64,000 nucleotides of DNA from Photobacterium indicum (GTDB lineage: Bacteria; Pseudomonadota; Gammaproteobacteria; Enterobacterales; Vibrionaceae). A model generated the notes under the pieces. The model was not told the DNA's origin. It saw nothing but the letters and a program-made list of their open reading frames with translations, and did no database searches. The DNA lies in NCBI RefSeq assembly GCF_003026215.1, contig NZ_PYOC01000006.1, positions 1-64,000 of the forward strand, in the 5' to 3' direction. Numbering within the stretch: position 1 is the first letter of the stretch; the number at the start of each line of letters is the position of its first letter. Of this stretch, positions 51,230 to 60,866 are shown piece by piece. A program made the translations under genes and the position numbers.

Positions 51230-52234
51230 TTATGTTGATGATGTGCTGTTGTCGTGGTTCAAATGAGAAAAAGTCGCGGCCAACACGGTATTACGATAAG
51301 CATCTTTTTCGAACAATAACTCGTGACGCGCGCCATTAATGGTTTTTAATTCACACGAGCGATTGGCTTGGTTCATGGCTTGGCAAAAACGATGGTGTGC
51401 TTGATTATCAACAATATTATCATCGCTCCCCTGAATGAGCAGTATAGGGGTAGCAATATTCGCCGCTTGTGTAATGCAGCGATTCGCAGCCGCCATACCT
51501 TGCCATACCCAGCGAGCACTGGGTCCGCCAATTTTTAATGCTGGTTTGTTTTCATATAAGTCGCGAAACCATTGATAACGTATCTGGCTTTGGCACAATT
51601 TATTATTCAGAAAAGGCTTGGGATAATAAGGTACTTGCCCTGGTGCATAATTAGGTTGGCGTTGTAATTGCTCAACGACACGTGCAAAAGGGGAAGCGAT
51701 TGGCTTCATCCAATTAGACAATTGAATACCATGCATCGGTGCACTTAGTACCGCACGTTTAATCAATGATGGGTATTTTGCCAAGAATAAGGTTGAGATG
51801 GTTCCCCCCATTGAATGGCCAAGCAGAAAGTGTTGTTTATACTTTTTAGGGGTTACCACGGTATCAAAGAAGGTTTTTAGATCGGTAACATAATCATCAA
51901 ACTCTTCAACGTGGCCTAATTCGTTATCTTTGGCTAAACGATCCGAGATACCCTGACCGCGATGGTCAATGGCATATACATCGTACCCTTGTTTGACTAA
52001 ATCGTAGAAAAGTTCTTGGTATTTCCAATAGCTTTCGATACGACCATTCACCACAATAATCGCTTTATCATGGTTGTAGCCCGTCAGGCTTACCCAACCA
52101 ATATTGAGATCATCGACACCTTTGAATGTGCCTTCCTGGCGTTGTTTCCACATTTCAGCTACTGGCCCAGACATTGTCTCGGCGTATCTGTCTTCTTGTG
52201 AAAAATCAAAATAATGTAAAGGTTGAGCTGTCAT
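51230..52234 (-). CDS. pldB: Lysophospholipase L2-like alpha/beta hydrolase PldB
   Basis: This 334-residue serine hydrolase has the nucleophile elbow LLGHSMGGTIS (about 137-147), a downstream Asp in LIQGSDDNIVD (about 278) and His in NGARHELLFE (about 310). YAIDHRGQGIS (about 90) is typical of the monoglyceride-lipase/PldB family. There is no signal peptide, so it is cytoplasmic or peripheral. It is upstream of yigL on the same strand. Confidence 0.9.
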   Translation of the reverse strand: MTAQPLHYFDFSQEDRYAETMSGPVAEMWKQRQEGTFKGVDDLNIGWVSLTGYNHDKAIIVVNGRIESYWKYQELFYDLVKQGYDVYAIDHRGQGISDRLAKDNELGHVEEFDDYVTDLKTFFDTVVTPKKYKQHFLLGHSMGGTISTLFLAKYPSLIKRAVLSAPMHGIQLSNWMKPIASPFARVVEQLQRQPNYAPGQVPYYPKPFLNNKLCQSQIRYQWFRDLYENKPALKIGGPSARWVWQGMAAANRCITQAANIATPILLIQGSDDNIVDNQAHHRFCQAMNQANRSCELKTINGARHELLFEKDAYRNTVLAATFSHLNHDNSTSST

Positions 52235-52505
52235 GTTTTCTCTCGGCCTGACGAAATAGGAAATGAATAATAAAAATGAAAGCCATTTGATTATAGAGTC
52301 ATTAATTTGAATTAATGATTACAGTTAAATCATAGATAGGTCGCCTATATATTACTAATCTCTTTGATAATAGAGTATATCGTAAAGTGATACGGCAGAA
52401 TAATGATCCACAGGTTGCTTTCACTGACATTCTACGGTTAACTTGCTTGGATCATGGGTAGTATTGATAGTTTTAACTTAAACAAATTCACTATGAGGTG
52501 TGGTT

Positions 52506-53123
52506 GTGGATATTGAAGTTTGGTTGGCATATTTAGCGACAGCAGTGGTATTTAGCGTTGCACCAGGCTCGGGCACAGTGAACTCGATCAGTAACGGCAT
52601 GGTTTATGGCTTTCGCAAATCATTAGCGTCGATAGTCGGCCTACAAGCGGGATTGGCCTTTCATATTATACTGGTTGGGGTTGGCCTTGGGGCGATTGTT
52701 GCTCAATCTGAGATGGCATTTTCCATCATCAAATGGGTGGGGGTGATTTATCTTGTTTGGTTAGGCGTGCAAAAATGGCGAGAAAAAGCCGTTATTAGTC
52801 TCGATACACCCGCCGACAATGTGTCTGCTCAATCATTATTTCGCCAAGCCGTATTTGTGAATATGACCAACCCTAAAACGATTGTTTTTCTGGTGGCCTT
52901 ATTTCCACAGTTTATTAATCCGAATGAACCGCAAATGATGCAGCTTATTATTTTGGGTGCGACAACAGTCTTGGTCGATACCTGCGTTATGCTGTGTTAT
53001 GTATCACTAGCTTCTAAACTGACAGGGTATATACGATCTTCTCGTGTGATGAACACGTTGAACCGTGTGTTTGGCTCGATGTTTATTGGTTGTGGTGCAT
53101 TGCTCGCATCAGCACGTGCTTAA
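52506..53123 (+). CDS. rhtB: Homoserine/homoserine lactone exporter RhtB
   Basis: This 205-residue LysE/RhtB-type exporter has about six TM helices. VVFSVAPGSGTVNSISNGM (about 14-32) is the family signature, and AVFVNMTNPKTIVFLVALFP (about 118-137) is the second. GAGG lies 7 nt before the GTG at 52506; a GTG at 52500 is too close. Divergent from pldB, as in E. coli. Confidence 0.88.
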   Translation: MDIEVWLAYLATAVVFSVAPGSGTVNSISNGMVYGFRKSLASIVGLQAGLAFHIILVGVGLGAIVAQSEMAFSIIKWVGVIYLVWLGVQKWREKAVISLDTPADNVSAQSLFRQAVFVNMTNPKTIVFLVALFPQFINPNEPQMMQLIILGATTVLVDTCVMLCYVSLASKLTGYIRSSRVMNTLNRVFGSMFIGCGALLASARA

Positions 53124-53164
53124 TGCTGATTTTCATTTACGGATAACAGGATACTTTAGTCGTC

Positions 53165-54379
53165 ATGTATTCATACGTTGCACGCCAGCCCATCTTAAAT
53201 CGTCAGCAACGTACCGTCGGCTACGAGTTATTATTCCGCGACGGTGAAAGTAATGCCTTTCCATTAATTGAAGCCAATAAAGCGACCTGTCGTTTGTTGG
53301 TTGAAAACTATATGGCAGTGGGCGATAACCAGGCAACAGCTGGCCAACGTACCTTTATTAACTTTCCTCATGAAAGCTTAATTCGTTTATTACCACTACT
53401 GCTGCCCAAAAGGCGGGTGGTGATTGAAGTGCTTGAAACCTGTATTCCTAATGACGAGTTATTTATTGCGATTAAGCACTTACACCGTAATGGTTACGTG
53501 ATTGCATTAGATGATTTTGAAGCTTCGGCTGAATGGCAGCGTTTTCTACCTTATGTACATATTATTAAACTTGATTTGATCAAGTTAGGTCTCGAAAAAT
53601 CGTGTGCATTTGTGGCTGAAAATAAGCACCGGAAAATAAAGTTTTTAGCTGAAAAAGTGGAAACACATCAAGATTTTCAAATATCACTGGATGCGGGCTT
53701 TCACTTTTTTCAGGGGTACTTTTTTAGTAAGCCAGAATTATTGAAAAATCGTCAAATTGAACCGCAAAAACTTACAACAGTTCGCTTACTGCAAGAAATT
53801 TGCCGTGAGCCAGTTAACTTTAAAAAGGTTGAGCAGATTATTGCCAGCGATGTCTCGTTGTCTTATTTATTACTGCGTTATGTAAATACCGCAACGACGC
53901 GCACTGTTGAGCCCATCAGTTCATTTAAACAAGCATTGGTGTATTTGGGCGAAGACAAAGTACGGATGTTTGTCGGGGTGGTTGCAACGGCACATGCCGC
54001 ATTAAACAAACCGAAAGAGTTGTACTCAATGTCGCTGCAGCGGGCACGGATGTGCGAAGTGTTGGTGGCGAACAGTAATTTAAAGGCAAAATCTGAACAG
54101 GCATTTCTGACTGGGATGTTTTCATTATTGGACGCATTATTAGACAGCTCACTCGATCAGCTGCTGGCATTGTTACCCCTGCAAGATGAAGTACAAACCG
54201 CGTTATTGCATCATCAAGGTCAGCTTGGGCAGGTCTTGGCACTGTTAGATGCTTACGAGCAGGCTGACTGGGGCAAGGTCAGTGCATATTGTACTGAATT
54301 AGGTATACCAGAAATATTGGTGGCCAGTAGCCATCAGCAGGCGCTTGATTGGACCAATAACTACGAAAAGCTGTCGTAG
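53165..54379 (+). CDS. EAL-HDOD signalling protein
   Basis: This 404-residue protein has an EAL-like domain (about 1-200) and a HDOD domain (about 200-390). The EAL domain opens VARQPILNRQQRTVGYELLF, where canonical proteins have EAL or ELL; DDFEASAEW replaces the usual DDFGTG loop, and KLDLIKL and FLAEKVET follow. This is the YuxH/CdgJ type of c-di-GMP protein. Whether it degrades c-di-GMP cannot be told. It starts 41 bp after rhtB and could share its transcript. Confidence 0.85.
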   Translation: MYSYVARQPILNRQQRTVGYELLFRDGESNAFPLIEANKATCRLLVENYMAVGDNQATAGQRTFINFPHESLIRLLPLLLPKRRVVIEVLETCIPNDELFIAIKHLHRNGYVIALDDFEASAEWQRFLPYVHIIKLDLIKLGLEKSCAFVAENKHRKIKFLAEKVETHQDFQISLDAGFHFFQGYFFSKPELLKNRQIEPQKLTTVRLLQEICREPVNFKKVEQIIASDVSLSYLLLRYVNTATTRTVEPISSFKQALVYLGEDKVRMFVGVVATAHAALNKPKELYSMSLQRARMCEVLVANSNLKAKSEQAFLTGMFSLLDALLDSSLDQLLALLPLQDEVQTALLHHQGQLGQVLALLDAYEQADWGKVSAYCTELGIPEILVASSHQQALDWTNNYEKLS

Positions 54380-54389
54380 TGTTTTCCTC

Positions 54390-55274
54390 TTAAACCATCA
54401 GCGCAGTATCATCAAAGCAATGCTCACCATGGCAAGGCACTATCCCACAAAGTCGATATCCCGCTTGTTGCCCCAGTAAATACCCGTGCTCCAGTTTACC
54501 TAGGTGGCGTGTCAGACGACCCACTTGAAAGGTTTTATTGGGGGCAATAATGGTTATTTCACAGTCAGCGGGTGGGTGCTGGATAAAGTCCAATGCTTCA
54601 TTATAACGCTTGGCGCGATGCAACAAGGCTTCGGCTAATTGCGGGTGATGATGAAACATCGATCGTAATAACCATGGCACTTTGGTGTCACTTTTTCGGT
54701 AACCTAACGGTTGAGAAAGTACGACGGTTATTTTACGCGCCCCACGTCGATACGCCTCGATAACCGGAATTGAATCAGCAATGCCGCCGTCACTCATGGG
54801 CGTTTTATTTATTGTGGGGTAGTCACGATAAGCGAGCGGCAAAGCACACGATGCCATCATGACTTCTGCGACATTATTATGAGTGACCTCAGTGTATTCT
54901 GCCTGCCCAGTCTCAACGTTTGTGGTCGTTGCAAAAAAGGGAATCTTGCGTTGTTCGAATTGAAATAAATTGAGCGGTAATTCTCGGGTCGTTGTATTCC
55001 ACAACCAGCGGATGTCGGTTAAGTGTCCGCCATGGGTAAAGCGAGAAAAGTTGATGAATTCAGGGCGACGAGAGTAATCAGTGATGATCCGATGGCTACG
55101 GCCATGATTGCCACTTAAGTACCCTAACAGGTTGGTTGAGCCCGCAGATACCCCCATTGCAAAATCAAACGGCATATAGCCATTTTCAAGAAAAGCATCC
55201 AATACGCCACTGGCAAATATTCCGCGCATTGCGCCGCCTTCTACGACTAGTGCTCTTGATGGGGTGCTATTCAT
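54390..55274 (-). CDS. Patatin-like phospholipase
   Basis: This 294-residue protein has the patatin oxyanion hole VVEGGAMRGIFASGVL (about 10-25), nucleophile elbow GVSAGSTN (about 41-48) and catalytic Asp in MSDGGIADSIP (about 160). It resembles YjjU-type bacterial esterases/phospholipases. No signal peptide is visible. The ATG at 55274 with AGG upstream is preferred to a TTG two codons earlier. It converges on the EAL-HDOD gene with only 10 bp between the stops. Confidence 0.88.
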   Translation of the reverse strand: MNSTPSRALVVEGGAMRGIFASGVLDAFLENGYMPFDFAMGVSAGSTNLLGYLSGNHGRSHRIITDYSRRPEFINFSRFTHGGHLTDIRWLWNTTTRELPLNLFQFEQRKIPFFATTTNVETGQAEYTEVTHNNVAEVMMASCALPLAYRDYPTINKTPMSDGGIADSIPVIEAYRRGARKITVVLSQPLGYRKSDTKVPWLLRSMFHHHPQLAEALLHRAKRYNEALDFIQHPPADCEITIIAPNKTFQVGRLTRHLGKLEHGYLLGQQAGYRLCGIVPCHGEHCFDDTALMV

Positions 55275-55372
55275 GGGCAAAACCTGTGCTTCAAACCTTA
55301 TAGAAGCACAAGCATAAATCTGACCAGTAATTTGAAACAGTCGATTTTACTTATCGTTGCGATAGATAAAAC

Positions 55373-56254
55373 TTAACTCTCGGTGTTTTGCTCGGTAAGC
55401 ACCGTACCGACCAGATCGCTGTGTGCGTATTGACTGAGTACTTTTACTGCTGCCGATAGCGCTGGATTGAGGGTTTTATTGGCGGGGTAACATAACCCTA
55501 AACGGCGAAACATACGGGGGCCATCAAGGGGAACAGTTACTAGTTCTTTGGCTGTTTCTAGTACACCAGTTGGTAGAAATGAAATACCTAATCCTGCTTG
55601 AACAAGGTGCATTACCTGCGTTTTATGTTCGGCTTTGGCGACTAAATTTACCGCCAAACCATCACAGGCTAATAGACCAATAGTTTGCTGGTGGGCTTCA
55701 CACGGTGGGCACTCAATAAAGTCATGCTGATGCAGTTGCTGTGGTGTGACTTTATTCAGTGCAGCGAGTGGATGGTTGGGTAACATGCATAACACATAAT
55801 CTTCATCCCACAGAGGTAAGAAGATTTCACCATCGGCCTTGAACATATCCAATGTGATACGCGCATCAGACTCAGCACTGTGATCGACTAACTCTAACAG
55901 CACATTGGGCACTTGTTGGGTCAATAAGGCTAAGAAGCGTGCCAGTTGGCTTTGACTCAGATCGGGGAAGTTGCCCAAAGTGAGCGGTAAGCATTCTGTT
56001 CGTTGCTGAAATAATTGTGGCAAACGATTGATGTCGTTAAGTAACCGAATCGCTAATGGGTAGAGGTAATGAGCTTCATCTGTAAGATTGACCCCTTTCT
56101 TATGGCGTATAAATAACGGTGTACTTAGCTCTTCTTCTAACTGCTTAATGGCATTGGAAATTGATGGCTGAGAAACAAAACAACGTTCAGCCGCAAAAGT
56201 AATATTCTTTTCTTCATAAACGGCAACAAAGAAACGAAGTAGACGCAGATCCAT
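55373..56254 (-). CDS. LysR-family regulator
   Basis: This 293-residue protein has the helix-turn-helix ITFAAERCFVSQPSISNAIK (about 18-37) and a LysR effector domain. Two conserved Cys in IECPPCEAH (about 154) and LACDGL lie in the effector domain. Its target is unknown; it is transcribed in the same direction as the patatin gene downstream and the AbgT gene upstream, separated from the latter by a repeat and a terminator. Confidence 0.88.
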   Translation of the reverse strand: MDLRLLRFFVAVYEEKNITFAAERCFVSQPSISNAIKQLEEELSTPLFIRHKKGVNLTDEAHYLYPLAIRLLNDINRLPQLFQQRTECLPLTLGNFPDLSQSQLARFLALLTQQVPNVLLELVDHSAESDARITLDMFKADGEIFLPLWDEDYVLCMLPNHPLAALNKVTPQQLHQHDFIECPPCEAHQQTIGLLACDGLAVNLVAKAEHKTQVMHLVQAGLGISFLPTGVLETAKELVTVPLDGPRMFRRLGLCYPANKTLNPALSAAVKVLSQYAHSDLVGTVLTEQNTES

Positions 56255-56281
56255 AATAGGTAGCCCAACGATGAAAAAGTA

Positions 56282-56380
56282 TTTATATCCACGTTACCTC
56301 AAGATGCTTGTTTCAGCGAGAATTTGTTGGGCTCTAGGCAAGGTGTTCATTTCACGCGACGTTTCACCCGGTATCTTGAA
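56282..56380. repeat. Dispersed palindromic repeat, copy 2
   Basis: GTTACCTCAAGATGCTTGTT and CAGCGAGAATT match copy 1 at 18614 over about 30 bp, but the second half is longer and different, with GGTATCTTGAA at its right end instead of the full complement. The element lies between the LysR and AbgT genes. Confidence 0.7.
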
Positions 56381-56390
56381 TCGCAGATAA

Positions 56391-56418
56391 GAAAAAGCCG
56401 AGATAATGATCTCGGCTT
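56391..56418 (-). terminator. Terminator of the AbgT gene
   Basis: On the minus strand AAGCCGAGAT/ATCTCGGCTT with a 4-nt loop is followed by TTTTT-C. Confidence 0.9.
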
Positions 56419-56443
56419 GAGGATGTTTATTATCTAAGGAAGA

Positions 56444-58042
56444 TTAACCCGCGATATTAAAGTAGGTTGCTGAACCTGGACCTACCGGGATACCCAGAAC
56501 AAATACCCATACGTAGAACATGATGCTCCAACCAATAACAAATATCATCGAGTAAGGCAGCATGATTGAAATCAGGGTGCCTAAACCAAGATTCTTCTGG
56601 TAGCGAGTAGCAACCGCCAGAATCATCCCGAAGTAGCTCATCATCGGTGTGATCAAGTTGGTGACAGAATCACCAATACGGTATGCCGCTTGAATCGTCT
56701 CTGGTGCGTAACCGACCAGCATTAGCATCGGAACAAAGATAGGTGCCGTTACTGCCCACTGTGCAGATGCAGAGCCGATCATTAGGTTAATGAAACCACA
56801 CATCAAGATGAAGGCGAAGAACAGCATTGGGCCCGTTAGACCGATAGACTGTAGGAAGTCAGCACCACCAACGGCGAAGACTTGGCCAAAGTTTGTCCAC
56901 TTGAAGAAAGCAACAAACTGTGCAGCAAAGAACACCAACACAATGTACATGCCCATGGTTGACATTGATTTAGACATCGCGTTGATCACATCGCGATCGT
57001 TCTTCATTGTGCCGACTGTTCTGCCATAAACAAAGCCTGGAATAGCAAAGAATACAAAAATGAACGCAACGATACCGCGAAGGAACGGAGATCCCGATAC
57101 CAAGCCAGTATCAGGATGGCGAAGAATGCCATCTGCCGGAACGATAGTCAGTGCTAACAGTACTGATACAACAAGAGCGGCAAGACCAGCAAGCTTAAGA
57201 CCTTTCTTTTCAAGATCGGTAAGCTTACCCATTTTATCGCCACCAAGGTCTTCACTTGCTTCCTCTGCATTGTATTTGCCTAGTTTTGGCTCAACAATTT
57301 TCTCGGTAACAAATGCGCCCATGATCGTGATTGCAAATGTTGATGCAAACATGAAGTACCAGTTCGCTTCAGGGCCAACAAGGTAGTTCGGATCGATCAT
57401 TTGTGCTGCTGTTTCAGTGATACCCGAAAGCAGTGGGTCAACCGTGCCTAGTAATAAGTTGGCACTATAGCCGCCAGATACCCCCGCAAATGCTGCCGCT
57501 AAACCCGCAAGAGGGTGACGACCTAATGAGTGGAATAACATTGCAGCAAGAGGGATCAGAACCACATAGCCAAGCTCTGATGCGGTGTTTGAGATGATCC
57601 CCGCAAATACTACAACCAGCGTTACCATGCGACGAGATGCACCCATCACCAGGCCACGCATAGCAGCAGAAAGCAGGCCAGAGTATTCAGCAATCGCAAC
57701 ACCTAGCATGGCGACGAGTACCGTACCTAATGGTGCGAAACCTGTGAAGTTACTAACAAGGTTAGCAACAATAAGTTGTAAGCCTTCTGCGTTAAATAAG
57801 CTAATGACATGAATCATACCATCAGCTGCACGTCCCGCTGCGCCTTCTGGACGAGGGTCGATAACAGAAACGCCAAAATAACCGGCAATGCCAGAAGCGA
57901 CTAAAATCGCCACACAAAAAAGTGCAAAAAGAGTGATTGGGTGAGGTAAAAGGTTTCCGAGAAATTCTACGGTATCAAGAAATCGGGTAAAGACCGTTTT
58001 CTTCTGCTGTTGTGGTGTTTGCTGTGAAGCTGATGAGTGCAT
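56444..58042 (-). CDS. AbgT-family transporter
   Basis: This 532-residue inner-membrane protein has about nine TM helices and two re-entrant hairpins. Seen: LGNLLPHPITLFALFC (about 28-43), SNTASELGYVVLIPLAAMLF, FAGVSGGYSANLLLGTVDPLL and GSASAQWAVTAPIFVPM. The AbgT family includes YdaH and MtrF, which export antimetabolites such as sulfonamides, and AbgT, which takes up p-aminobenzoyl-glutamate. Which activity applies is unknown. GGAGGGAG lies 2 nt before the ATG at 58042; the GTG one codon earlier overlaps it. Confidence 0.92.
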   Translation of the reverse strand: MHSSASQQTPQQQKKTVFTRFLDTVEFLGNLLPHPITLFALFCVAILVASGIAGYFGVSVIDPRPEGAAGRAADGMIHVISLFNAEGLQLIVANLVSNFTGFAPLGTVLVAMLGVAIAEYSGLLSAAMRGLVMGASRRMVTLVVVFAGIISNTASELGYVVLIPLAAMLFHSLGRHPLAGLAAAFAGVSGGYSANLLLGTVDPLLSGITETAAQMIDPNYLVGPEANWYFMFASTFAITIMGAFVTEKIVEPKLGKYNAEEASEDLGGDKMGKLTDLEKKGLKLAGLAALVVSVLLALTIVPADGILRHPDTGLVSGSPFLRGIVAFIFVFFAIPGFVYGRTVGTMKNDRDVINAMSKSMSTMGMYIVLVFFAAQFVAFFKWTNFGQVFAVGGADFLQSIGLTGPMLFFAFILMCGFINLMIGSASAQWAVTAPIFVPMLMLVGYAPETIQAAYRIGDSVTNLITPMMSYFGMILAVATRYQKNLGLGTLISIMLPYSMIFVIGWSIMFYVWVFVLGIPVGPGSATYFNIAG

Positions 58043-58568
58043 CACTCCCTCCGTTATCGTTTTAATCCCATCAATGGGTACTTCTTTTCTGAGGCGAAAG
58101 GTTACGTCATTGTTAACGATATAAACAAAGGTAGATTTGTTTCTAAATGTTTCAATTGTTTGGTTTTTGTCTGCTCAAGGTTAAATTTATAGTCAAATGT
58201 CGCGGTATTAATATTATTCCGCAGTAAGTTATTCGGTAGGCATATGCGTTTGAATGCCCCTCCTGTGCCAGTTAACTCTTTGTCCTATAACGGATGGCTC
58301 TGAATACAGATGGCTTAATTTTTGTGTGGGTATTTGATGTGACAAAATGCGATGTTAGTCATTAAAACAATGTTTCAAATGGCCTTTTCTATAGCGTCAC
58401 CGAGCTGTGGATGTGTATTGAAGGTTCTATCCATAGTTTTTTTTTATGGTAATCAGAAGAAATGGATATTTTTCAGTTAGAGATAAAGCATCTATATTTA
58501 CCTCCATCAACATCACCGAACAGTGATAGTGATGAAATATCTTCTTATGTTTATGAAAGGGTTTATCT
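58043..58568 (+). other. Intergenic gap, divergent promoters
   Basis: About 525 bp between divergent abgT and SDR genes. No gene is seen. There are A/T-rich runs and an imperfect palindrome GCGG...CCGC at 58202-58222. Promoters for both genes must lie here but none is clear. Confidence 0.4.
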
Positions 58569-59291
58569 ATGTCTAAGTCTCTAATTGTTATTACTGGTGC
58601 AAGTTCTGGTATCGGTGAAGCAACCGCTCGTAAATTATCAGCAGAAGGTCATCCCTTATTACTGTTGGCACGCCGAGTTGAACGCCTTGAAGCTCTGAAC
58701 CTGCCTAATGCAATGTGCCGTAAAGTGGATGTGACCGATGCAGCAGCATTTTCAGCTGCGGTAAAAGAAGCCGAAGCACAGTTTGGTCCTGTTGATTGTT
58801 TAATTAACAATGCAGGCATGATGTTACTGGGTTTAGCGCATGATCAAGATCCTGCTGAATGGAAAACCATGTTCGATGTGAACGTAATGGGTCTACTAAA
58901 CGGTATCCATGTCGTATTAGCAGATATGAAAGCGCGCCAGCACGGTACTGTGATTAATATTAGCTCTGTTGCTGGCCGTAAAACATTCCCAAGCCATGCT
59001 GCATATTGCGGTACTAAGTTTGCGGTTCATGCGATCACCGAAAATATCCGTGAAGAAGTCGCAGATGACAACGTACGCTTTATCACAATTGCACCGGGTG
59101 CTGTAGAAACCGAGCTTCTGAGCCATACCACAAGCAACGATATCAAAGATGGCTATGAAGAATGGAAAGAAGGCATGGGAGGGGTGATTGCCCCTTCAGA
59201 TATTGCCAATGCAATCAGCTATGCGTACCAACAGCCACAAAACCTATGTATCCGTGAAATTGTTCTAGCAGCAACCCGCCAACAGCCGTAA
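58569..59291 (+). CDS. Short-chain dehydrogenase/reductase
   Basis: This 240-residue classical SDR has the cofactor motif TGASSGIGEAT (about 9-19), NNAG (about 80), the active-site Ser in INISSVAG (about 132) and YCGTK (about 146-150). LLLARRVERLEAL after beta2 suggests NADP preference through its Arg residues. It is near the YdfG/serine 3-dehydrogenase group (COG4221). Substrate unknown. AAAGGG lies 8 nt before the ATG. Confidence 0.9.
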   Translation: MSKSLIVITGASSGIGEATARKLSAEGHPLLLLARRVERLEALNLPNAMCRKVDVTDAAAFSAAVKEAEAQFGPVDCLINNAGMMLLGLAHDQDPAEWKTMFDVNVMGLLNGIHVVLADMKARQHGTVINISSVAGRKTFPSHAAYCGTKFAVHAITENIREEVADDNVRFITIAPGAVETELLSHTTSNDIKDGYEEWKEGMGGVIAPSDIANAISYAYQQPQNLCIREIVLAATRQQP

Positions 59292-59327
59292 TTTTCCTTT
59301 GTTAATTTTGTGTTAGCTGTACCAAAT

Positions 59328-59359
59328 AGTAAGAGTAAGTTCAGGTACTTACTCTTACT
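59328..59359. repeat. Perfect inverted repeat 1 after the SDR gene
   Basis: AGTAAGAGTAAGT and its exact complement (13-bp arms) flank a 6-nt loop. There is no T-tract, so it is not a plain terminator. A second, larger inverted repeat follows 20 bp later. Confidence 0.7.
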
Positions 59360-59379
59360 GGCTGCTATATTCAAACAAG

Positions 59380-59421
59380 AAAGTCGAAACACGCCGCTTT
59401 TATTTTGCGTGTTTCGACTTT
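59380..59421. repeat. Perfect inverted repeat 2 before the acyltransferase gene
   Basis: AAAGTCGAAACACGC pairs exactly with GCGTGTTTCGACTTT (15-bp arms) around a 12-nt loop. It lies 26 bp before the start of the next gene. It ends in TTT only; a terminator or RNA-stability role is possible. Confidence 0.65.
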
Positions 59422-59447
59422 ATCGCTGAATACAGGAGCAGGTAAGG

Positions 59448-60452
59448 GTGAGGCAAAAAGTTTGGTATTTCGATATATTGCGGTGCTTGGCCGCTGTCGC
59501 CGTTGTGGTTATCCATGTGCTGGGACCATATCGTGATCAGCTGGGTATTATCCCTAACAGCGAGTGGATTACAGCGACAACTTTTAATAGCTTTAGCCGT
59601 TGGGCTGTGCCTATTTTCATTATGATCACCGGTGCATTAATGCTGAGTGACAGGCGTGAATTCGATGCCAAATACTATGTGAAGCGTCGTTTAGGCAAAG
59701 TGCTCTTACCTTTTGTTGTATGGTCAATATTCTATGCGGGATTATCGGGTTTCACCCTCGCTGGATTTGATGGCACAGTAGCACTTGATACGCTGGTAGC
59801 TTTACCGGTTCACGAAACCTATTATCACCTCGGCTTTTTCTACTACTTTATTCCACTCTATTTTATTATCCCTCTGTTTCAAATATTTGTTCGTAAGTAT
59901 GAACAAAGCACAGTGATTGGCATGACGTGCCTTTGGCTAACACTGACCACGTTATTCCTCTTTAAAATTGATGGTCCATGGAGTCAGGAGTTGGTGCTCT
60001 ACAGTGGTTATCTATTGATGGGCTATTGTTTGTTTCAGTATCGCTGGCCACCATTGAAATGGTTATTTCCCTTGGGTATAGCGGCACTCTTACTTACCGA
60101 TTATATGGTCGTGAGTAAGAGTTTAGTGCTGGATGAATACACGGTGGGTCGATGGATGTCGTATAAAACACTGAATACCGTGATCATAGCCGCGATGATT
60201 TTTGCTGTATGCCAGCGTTACGGTGAGAATCTGGGGAATTTCTGGCAGTCAAAATTTGCCTTTATCAGTAAATACAGCCTAGGGGTATATTTGCTGCACC
60301 CCATTTTTTTATGGCCTGTTCGGGCGTTTGATCTGTATTTTGCTCACCCAATAATCATGATTCCATTTTGGACGATTATTTGTGGCGGTTTGGCCCTAGT
60401 ATCCAGCTGGAGGTTGGCAAAAAGCCCTAAAACGGCATGGTTGGTCCCGTAG
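59448..60452 (+). CDS. Membrane acyltransferase (Acyl_transf_3 / WecH-like)
   Basis: This 334-residue integral membrane protein has about ten TM helices. YFDILRCLAAVAVVVIHV (about 6-23) holds the catalytic His-like motif of the family, and RWAVPIFIMITGALML (about 52-67) follows. It is like WecH/OafA-type O-acetyltransferases that modify polysaccharides. The GTG start has AGGAG 9 nt upstream. No polysaccharide gene is adjacent, so the acceptor is unknown. Confidence 0.85.
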   Translation: MRQKVWYFDILRCLAAVAVVVIHVLGPYRDQLGIIPNSEWITATTFNSFSRWAVPIFIMITGALMLSDRREFDAKYYVKRRLGKVLLPFVVWSIFYAGLSGFTLAGFDGTVALDTLVALPVHETYYHLGFFYYFIPLYFIIPLFQIFVRKYEQSTVIGMTCLWLTLTTLFLFKIDGPWSQELVLYSGYLLMGYCLFQYRWPPLKWLFPLGIAALLLTDYMVVSKSLVLDEYTVGRWMSYKTLNTVIIAAMIFAVCQRYGENLGNFWQSKFAFISKYSLGVYLLHPIFLWPVRAFDLYFAHPIIMIPFWTIICGGLALVSSWRLAKSPKTAWLVP

Positions 60453-60533
60453 TTATAAGCAAAGCATAATGATGATAACGCGAGAGTGATATGTACTGCG
60501 TTATCAGCATTGTATTAGTCGATAGATGATGAG

Positions 60534-60866
60534 CTAGCTTCGTTGTAAGGCGAAATGTAAAAAGTCTCTGCCTTTATACGTCATCGTGCCTTGATCGCCA
60601 GAGTTGAGTGCATGGTAGTAATGAATGCCTACCATGAATTCTCGTTTGGGGCCTCCAGCGGTTGGTTGAACATAAATCCAATATTCTTCGTTATCTTCTC
60701 CGACTCTTGCACTAATGATTGGAGTGCTTTGTTTCTCGAGAATCGTCACATTAAGGGTTTGTTCAACGGCATTTTCACCGATGATATGACGGCGATAAAA
60801 GCGAACATAATAAAGAACTGAAAAAACCAGTAGCGTGATAATGACGAAAACAATCCATATCGGCAT
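60534..60866 (-). CDS. DUF2500 membrane protein (YhhM-like)
   Basis: This 110-residue protein has one N-terminal TM (about 3-22) and a DUF2500 domain with VGIHYYHALNSGDQGTMTYKG (about 78-98), close in pattern to E. coli YhhM. Function unknown. In E. coli YhhM neighbours YhhN; here the yhhN relative is 2 kb away at 62892. AAGGAGGTG lies shortly before the ATG, a very strong ribosome site. Confidence 0.85.
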   Translation of the reverse strand: MPIWIVFVIITLLVFSVLYYVRFYRRHIIGENAVEQTLNVTILEKQSTPIISARVGEDNEEYWIYVQPTAGGPKREFMVGIHYYHALNSGDQGTMTYKGRDFLHFALQRS

